From: an uncultured Clostridia bacterium
Lineage (GTDB): Bacteria; Bacillota; Clostridia; Christensenellales; Borkfalkiaceae
Length of the DNA stretch: 64,000 nt
Assembly (NCBI GenBank): GCA_934247935.1
Contig: CAKQKE010000004.1
Coordinates: 62,001-126,000, forward strand
Direction of reading: 5' to 3'
The position numbers were made by a program, and so were the translations under genes. Of the stretch, positions 59,434 through 64,000 are shown one piece after another. The notes under the pieces were generated by a model, which ran no database searches, was not told the DNA's origin, and worked only from the letters and a program-made list of their open reading frames with translations. The first letter of the stretch is position 1; every line of letters begins with the position of its first letter.

Positions 59434-59653
59434 AATTTTTATAACGAGTGATATTTTGTCTCGTGAGAGGTAATTTGAGTTTTATAGAGTATTAGGTCTT
59501 GTAAAAGGGATTTTAAGTTACGGCAAATGATAAAAAATTTTAATTTATGCACTGAAATCCCTTTTTAATAAAAAACAAACCAATTAATTTTAAGCGTCGC
59601 AAAAATTTGCTAAATTTTATAATTTTTTTGGGTAAATTTTAATATTGTTTTCA

Positions 59654-59798
59654 GCCTTCCTTGTGCAAAGGAAGGTGGCGCGCGGTACGCGTGACGGAAG
59701 GATTGTAAAAGTATATTATAATAAAATAAGCCGTATTTTAACTCAAAGAAAACAATCCCTCAGTCACTTCGTGACAGCCCCCTTTGCACAAAGGGACC
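59654..59798. mobile_element. MITE-like repeat, copy C (145 bp)
   Basis: Left end GCCTTCCTTGTGCAAAGGAAGG, then GCGGTACGCGTGACGGAAGG; right half from ACAATCCCTCAGTCACTTC to CCTTTGCACAAAGGGACC. It has the same 145-bp length and layout as copy A, with compensating changes in the hairpin ends. The remainder of 59434-59909 is AT-rich with no gene seen. Confidence 0.75.
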
Positions 59799-59909
59799 GA
59801 TGATTTACATTGCATATTTGTACTGATTATTGCAATTTGATAATATCGAATAGAAATGCAAAGTGTCAACTTTGCAAGCGCGTCGTCGCAAAAATTTGAA
59901 AATGAGCAT

Positions 59910-61034
59910 TTAAAACCCCTCTTCTTTAAGGGCGTAAAACAGTTTGTTTATTTCGTTTTCGGTGTTAAACTGACTTAAACTTACTCGCACGAGTCCGCTT
60001 TCTTCAGTGCCTAAAAATTTATGTATAAGCGGGGCGCAATGAAATCCCCCGCGCACGGCAATGTCGTATTTTTGAGAGAGAATCTGGCTTATCTGCATAG
60101 ACGAAACACCATCGGTTTCAAACGAAACTATGCCGCAAACGTTTGCTTCGCTGTATATCTTTATACCGTTTAAACTGTCAAGTTTGGAGATAACGTATTG
60201 CGTCAAAGCGGTCAAACGCCGTTTATTTTGTTCTAATCGTTCGGTTGCGAAATACACGCCTTCGTTAAGCGCGCATATGCCGGGGAGATTGACCGTGCCG
60301 CTTTCGAGTTTTTCGGGATAACACTCGGGTTGAGAAGAAAAAGTCTCCGTGCCCGTACCGCCGAACATTATCGGCGACGGGTTTACGTTGCCGTTGAAAA
60401 TCAACGCACCCGTACCCATAATTCCGCACAAAGATTTATGCCCCGCAACGGCAAGCATGTCGATATGCGATTTTTTCATATCAATGGTTTCGTGACCGGC
60501 AAGTTGCGCTCCGTCCACAAGGTAAATTATTCCTTTGCCGTTTAAGGCGTTGCCTATGCCGTCGATGTCGTTTATCGCCCCCGTCACGTTTGACGCACCG
60601 TTTACAATCACCATAGACGTATTGTCTTTTATAAGAGGAAGGATATCTTCGGCGGTGATAAATTTGCCGTTTTCGGGCTCGGCGACGGAGTAGGTTATTT
60701 TGCCGTTTGTAAAAAGGTAAGAAAGGGGGCGCAGCACGCTGTTGTGTTCGGTTGCGGTGGTAACGACGTGGTCGCCTTGTTTCAGTGTGCCGAGTATGGC
60801 GATATTCAACGCCTCGGTGCAGTTTTTGGTAAAAACAACCCTTTGCGGCTCGTCGGAATGAAACGTCGAAGATAAATTCCGGCGGGTTTCATATAAAATT
60901 TGTTCCGCTTTTATAGATAATTTGTGTCCGCTTCTCCCCGGGTTTGCGGAAAGGTAAGAAAGGGCGGAAAGGTAGGCTTCTTTCACTATTGCGGGTTTAA
61001 AACCGCCCGTGGCGGCATTATCGAGATAAATCAA
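59910..61034 (-). CDS. Cysteine desulfurase / selenocysteine lyase-like PLP enzyme
   Basis: A 374-residue class V aminotransferase-fold enzyme. Landmarks: YLDNAATGGFKP at the start, ATEHNSVLRPL near 95 with the PLP-stacking His, VDGAQLAGH near 173, the PLP Lys200 in VAGHKSLCG, and the catalytic Cys333 in RGGFHCAP. It would take sulfur (or selenium) from cysteine (or selenocysteine). The divergent neighbour is a DUF3343 protein, an association seen in sulfur/selenium-related clusters, and a DUF523/TudS-like Fe-S protein lies nearby. The dedicated acceptor is not identified. Confidence 0.9.
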   Translation of the reverse strand: MIYLDNAATGGFKPAIVKEAYLSALSYLSANPGRSGHKLSIKAEQILYETRRNLSSTFHSDEPQRVVFTKNCTEALNIAILGTLKQGDHVVTTATEHNSVLRPLSYLFTNGKITYSVAEPENGKFITAEDILPLIKDNTSMVIVNGASNVTGAINDIDGIGNALNGKGIIYLVDGAQLAGHETIDMKKSHIDMLAVAGHKSLCGIMGTGALIFNGNVNPSPIMFGGTGTETFSSQPECYPEKLESGTVNLPGICALNEGVYFATERLEQNKRRLTALTQYVISKLDSLNGIKIYSEANVCGIVSFETDGVSSMQISQILSQKYDIAVRGGFHCAPLIHKFLGTEESGLVRVSLSQFNTENEINKLFYALKEEGF

Positions 61035-61112
61035 TATATATCCTCACATATTTTTCAGTTATTAAATATATATATAATGGCTTACCTTTTTATGCTACCA
61101 AGGAGAAAAATA

Positions 61113-61373
61113 ATGAAACAATATATTGCAGTGTTTAAATCGAAGACCGACGTTTTCGGTTTTATAGAAAGAATGAAAAGTTACGGCTTTTACACCACGG
61201 CGGTATCAACCCCTAAAGAAGCCCACCAAGGCTGCGGGCTTTCCGCGCTGTTTCCCGCAAACGGGATTTATTATGCCAGAAACCTGATAAACGGCGGCGC
61301 ATTTAAAAGTTTTTACGGTATTTTCGTGATAGAAAGCGATTTTACAAGGCGCACGACGAGACGAATATATTAA
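61113..61373 (+). CDS. DUF3343 family small protein
   Basis: An 86-residue protein; the ATG at 61113 follows AAGGAG ideally. The sequence IAVFKSKTDVFGFIERMKSY followed by VSTPKEAHQGCGLSALF matches the DUF3343 pattern, with its conserved Pro and Cys-Gly pair. These proteins are found beside cysteine desulfurase-like enzymes and selenium/sulfur genes, and they may carry sulfur or selenium on the Cys. Here it is divergent from such an enzyme across 80 bases. Confidence 0.8.
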   Translation: MKQYIAVFKSKTDVFGFIERMKSYGFYTTAVSTPKEAHQGCGLSALFPANGIYYARNLINGGAFKSFYGIFVIESDFTRRTTRRIY

Positions 61374-61419
61374 AAACGTTTGTATAAATGAAAAATTTAT
61401 GCTAAAATATAATACACGC

Positions 61420-61450
61420 GGGTTGCATTAAAATATGTGCAACCCTTTTT
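61420..61450 (+). terminator. Terminator between the DUF3343 gene and nth
   Basis: GGGTTGCA (61420-61427) pairs with TGCAACCC (61438-61445), followed by TTTTT. A possible -10 box, TATAAT (61408-61413), lies directly before it, so a promoter for nth may overlap this terminator. Confidence 0.8.
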
Positions 61451-61462
61451 ACAGGAGACGCA

Positions 61463-62128
61463 ATGGACAAGCAGTCGGCGGACAAAATAATAGATATACT
61501 CGCAAGCACTTATCCCGACGCAAAACCCGCGCTTGTTTACCGCAGCGAATACGAATTGCTGGTTTGCGTGATTTTATCCGCGCAATGTACCGACGAGAGA
61601 GTGAATAAGGTGACCGAAGTGCTTTTTCAAGGGTATAACACTCCGCAGAAAATGCTGACTTTGGATAAAGAAACTTTAGGTAAAATGATTTACTCTTGCG
61701 GACTTTACAACGCCAAAGCCGAGCATATTTTATCCGCAAGTAAAGACATTGTGGAAAAATTCGGCGGCAAAGTTCCGTCCGATTTAAAAAATCTGCAGTC
61801 GCTTTCGGGCGTAGGAAGAAAGACGGCTAACGTCGTTTACAGCGTAGCGTTCGGCGGCGACGCCATAGCGGTCGATACTCACGTTTTTCGGGTGTCAAAC
61901 AGAATCGGGCTTGCGAAAGCAAAGGACGTTTTGACTACAGAAAAGCAACTTATGGACATTATTGATAAACACGTATGGTCCAAAGCGCACCATTATCTCA
62001 TTTGGCACGGCAGAAAAATTTGTACGGCGCAAAGCCCCAAGTGCAATATTTGCCCCATTGAAAGTTTATGTGAAAAAAATAATTTAAAGACAAAATCAAA
62101 CAATAAAGTAAAGGCGGATAAAAAATGA
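61463..62128 (+). CDS. nth: Endonuclease III
   Basis: A 221-residue base-excision repair enzyme after ACAGGAG. It has the helix-hairpin-helix LSGVGRKTANVV with the catalytic Lys120, the catalytic Asp138 in VDTHVFRV, and the [4Fe-4S] cluster motif C187-x6-C194-x2-C197-x5-C203. It removes oxidised pyrimidines from DNA and cleaves at the abasic site. The last four bases overlap the start of the next gene, so the two are translationally coupled. Confidence 0.96.
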   Translation: MDKQSADKIIDILASTYPDAKPALVYRSEYELLVCVILSAQCTDERVNKVTEVLFQGYNTPQKMLTLDKETLGKMIYSCGLYNAKAEHILSASKDIVEKFGGKVPSDLKNLQSLSGVGRKTANVVYSVAFGGDAIAVDTHVFRVSNRIGLAKAKDVLTTEKQLMDIIDKHVWSKAHHYLIWHGRKICTAQSPKCNICPIESLCEKNNLKTKSNNKVKADKK

Positions 62129-62559
62129 AAATATTAATAAGTCATTGTTTTTTGGGAGAGAATTGCAAGTATAACGGCGGCAACAACTACAACGCCGAAC
62201 TTTTAAACGTTCTGAAAAATCACGAGTTGATTCCCGTTTGTCCCGAGACGTTCGGCGGACTTAAATCACCGAGACTTCCCGCCGAAATCGTGGGAGACAA
62301 AGTGCTTTTCAGCGACGGCAGCGACGTGACTCAGGCGTTTGTAAATGGTGCGGAAAAGGCTTTTGAAATTGCGAAAGAACAAGGGGTGAAAGTCGCGGTT
62401 TTAAAGGCGAACAGTCCTTCGTGCGGCAGCGGAATTATTTACGACGGAACGTTTACGGGTAAAAAAGTAAGCGGTTACGGCGTTGCGGCAAAACTGCTTA
62501 AAGAAAACGGAATTAAAGTTTATTCCGAGCAAGATATTGAAGAAATTAAAAAGTTGTAA
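62125..62559 (+). CDS. DUF523 family protein, TudS-like desulfurase candidate
   Basis: A 144-residue protein overlapping the nth stop. Three conserved Cys, Cys8 (ISHCFLGENCKYNGG), Cys39 (PVCPETFGG) and Cys100 (SPSCGSG), match the positions that hold a [4Fe-4S] cluster in the thiouracil desulfurase TudS, a characterised DUF523 member. It may remove sulfur from thiolated bases or a related compound. Coupling with endonuclease III hints at nucleobase damage or salvage, but this is inference. Confidence 0.85.
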   Translation: MKILISHCFLGENCKYNGGNNYNAELLNVLKNHELIPVCPETFGGLKSPRLPAEIVGDKVLFSDGSDVTQAFVNGAEKAFEIAKEQGVKVAVLKANSPSCGSGIIYDGTFTGKKVSGYGVAAKLLKENGIKVYSEQDIEEIKKL

Positions 62560-62610
62560 AAAGGAAATATTATATTTAGCCGATTTCAAATCGGTCGGGA
62601 AGTTGAAATT

Positions 62611-63876
62611 ATGTTTATAGATAAAGAGAATATTAAAATTAAAGCGGGCAACGGCGGCGACGGCGCAACCTCGTTTATACGTTATAAGGGCGTGGCAAAC
62701 GGCGGACCGGACGGCGGCGACGGAGGAAAAGGCGGCGACGTCTATTTCGTCGGCGACAGAAGAAAATCAAGCCTTATCGACTTTATGTACGTAAAAAAAT
62801 ACGTTGCCGAGGACGGGGGCAAGGGCGACACCAAAAAGTGCCACGGCAAAGACGGAGAAGACCTTGTGATAAACGTGCCGCTCGGTACGGTTATCAAAGA
62901 TAAAGAAACAGGCAACATCTTTGCCGACGTGTTTTACGAGGGACAAAAGGTAAAAGTGCTCGAGGGCGGCAACGGCGGAAAAGGCAACGTGCATTTCTGT
63001 ACGAGCAGAAGGCATTGTCCGCATTTTTCGCAAAAAGGTCAACAAACCGATTTCCACGTGGTCACTTTGGAATTGAAAGTAATTGCCGACGTGGGTTTGG
63101 TCGGGTTCCCCAACGTGGGGAAATCCACCATTTTGTCAAAAATTTCCGGAGCAAGACCCAAAATCGCAAATTATCATTTTACCACGCTTTCGCCAAATCT
63201 CGGTGTGGCAAAATATTACGACGAGAGTTTCACGGTTGCCGATATTCCCGGTATTATCGAGGGTGCGGCGCAAGGTCAAGGACTTGGTCTCGACTTTTTA
63301 AGACACATTGAACGAACACGCATGATTGTCCACGTGGTGGATATTTCGGGTGTTGAGGGCAGAGACCCGTACGAGGATTTTAAGCAAATAAATAAAGAAT
63401 TAAAGGCATACAGTAAAGTGCTTGCTTCTCGTCCGCAAATCGTCGTTGCAAACAAATGCGACATTTACGGTGCGGAAGAAAACTTGAAAGCGTTTAAGAA
63501 GAAATTAAAAAATAAATATCCTCTTGTTTGCGCAAGCGCGATAAGCGGAGAAAACCTCAAAGAATTACTCGCTGAAATTTGCGAGACTTTAAAAGATATA
63601 CCGCCTCTTGCGCCTATCGAACACGAAGAGTTTACTTATGTAAAACCCGACGAAAAATCGTTTGAAATCGAAAGAGACGAGGACGGAGCATACGTCGTTA
63701 TGGGGCCGTTTGTGGATTTGCTTATCAGAAACGTAGTGTTAAACGATATGGATTCGCTTGCGTACATGCAAAAAATGCTTCGTGAAAACGGGGTAATTAA
63801 AAAACTTCGCGCTATGGGGGCAAAGGACGGAGACGTCGTTGTCATAGGCGAAGTAGAGTTTGACTTTATTGATTAA
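62611..63876 (+). CDS. obg: GTPase Obg/CgtA
   Basis: A 421-residue GTPase. Order: Gly-rich Obg domain (residues 1-158; KAGNGGDGATSF, NGGPDGGDGGKGGDVYFVGD), G domain with P-loop GFPNVGKST, switch ADIPGIIEGAAQG, NKCD at about 286, and a C-terminal OCT domain (about 345-421). It binds the large ribosomal subunit and works in its assembly and in stress control. A small CCGATTT/AATCGG hairpin overlaps the leader, and the ribosome site (GGGAAG) is moderate. The next gene is YhbY, another ribosome-assembly factor, so the two form a functional unit. Confidence 0.97.
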   Translation: MFIDKENIKIKAGNGGDGATSFIRYKGVANGGPDGGDGGKGGDVYFVGDRRKSSLIDFMYVKKYVAEDGGKGDTKKCHGKDGEDLVINVPLGTVIKDKETGNIFADVFYEGQKVKVLEGGNGGKGNVHFCTSRRHCPHFSQKGQQTDFHVVTLELKVIADVGLVGFPNVGKSTILSKISGARPKIANYHFTTLSPNLGVAKYYDESFTVADIPGIIEGAAQGQGLGLDFLRHIERTRMIVHVVDISGVEGRDPYEDFKQINKELKAYSKVLASRPQIVVANKCDIYGAEENLKAFKKKLKNKYPLVCASAISGENLKELLAEICETLKDIPPLAPIEHEEFTYVKPDEKSFEIERDEDGAYVVMGPFVDLLIRNVVLNDMDSLAYMQKMLRENGVIKKLRAMGAKDGDVVVIGEVEFDFID

Positions 63877-63886
63877 GGAGATAAAA

Positions 63887-64000
63887 ATGTTTACGTCTAA
63901 AGAAAGGAGCAATTTAAGGAGTATGGCGCAAACGCTCGAACCTATCGGTCAGGTGGGTAAAGGCGGCATAAGCGACAATTCGGTCGAATTTATTTCCGAA
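63887..64000 (+). CDS. yhbY: N-terminal part of YhbY-type RNA-binding protein (CRM domain)
   Basis: The first 38 codons, running off the window edge, with AAGGAG before the ATG. MFTSKERSNLRSMAQTLEP followed by IGQVGKGGIS matches the start of the CRM domain found in YhbY, a pre-50S-associated protein. It lies 10 bases after obg. Only the N-terminal portion can be seen. Confidence 0.85.
   Translation, partial: MFTSKERSNLRSMAQTLEPIGQVGKGGISDNSVEFISE

Noticed and set aside
1..64000. CRISPR array, tRNA, rRNA, transposase or prophage
   Set aside because: No regularly spaced repeats, cloverleaf sequences, rRNA blocks or recombinase/transposase frames were seen by eye on either strand; a tRNAscan or CRISPR finder run would settle it.

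Overview
The window looks like chromosome from a low-to-mid GC, Gram-positive anaerobe of the Clostridia, probably an uncultured gut or rumen lineage. The support is Shine-Dalgarno sites close to AAGGAGG, sigma-A promoters of the TTGACA-17-TATAAT type, lipoprotein signal peptides, carbohydrate importers of the LplB/YtcP type encoded without their own ATPase, a SipW-type signal peptidase, and an Obg-YhbY pair. The species cannot be named from this sequence alone. No tRNA, rRNA, CRISPR array, transposase or phage gene was seen.

Region 1 (1-23.8 kb) is a plant-glycan utilisation locus on the + strand. It holds the end of a surface protein, a GH51 arabinofuranosidase, a six-hairpin glycosidase, a divergent AraC regulator, a 1121-residue LamG surface protein, an SGNH acetylesterase, two ABC permeases, a solute-binding lipoprotein, two small beta-rich exported proteins, a GH36 alpha-galactosidase, a clan GH-A lipoprotein hydrolase and a second six-hairpin enzyme. 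The likely scheme is that surface proteins bind or trim an arabinose- and galactose-bearing polysaccharide, the ABC system imports oligomers, and cytoplasmic GH51, GH36 and six-hairpin enzymes finish them. Four exported proteins end in a cysteine-containing C-terminal signal (Gly/Ser-Cys, hydrophobic helix, Lys/Arg tail) instead of LPXTG.

Region 2 (24-29 kb) holds a large orphan lipoprotein on the minus strand, a membrane-anchored XRE regulator and a patch of nested repeats.

Region 3 (29.2-38.7 kb) is the most interesting part. A consensus promoter leads into a cyclic-di-GMP-I riboswitch with a terminator, followed by a TasA-like secreted protein, a membrane-anchored TasA-like protein with a cytoplasmic N-domain, a SipW-type signal peptidase, and three frameshifted remnants of further small exported proteins. 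Next comes a GGDEF-REC-HD-GYP protein that could both make and degrade c-di-GMP, then a solute-binding lipoprotein, a hybrid histidine kinase and an Hpt protein. Together these suggest a c-di-GMP-gated extracellular matrix system placed beside the enzyme that sets the signal.

Region 4 (39-64 kb) is mostly housekeeping and transport: a MarR-controlled heterodimeric ABC exporter; an OadB/OadG-like pair behind a yybP-ykoY-type (manganese) riboswitch; small PH-like membrane proteins; a phosphotransferase; an amidohydrolase with a PnuC-like transporter behind an unassigned structured leader; KtrAB potassium uptake; a His-rich metal exporter; a PucR-type regulator; an S41 protease; a cysteine desulfurase with DUF3343; endonuclease III; a DUF523/TudS-like protein; Obg; and the start of YhbY. 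Two dispersed repeat families run through the intergenic DNA: a short palindrome (nine copies) and a roughly 145-bp MITE-like element (three copies).
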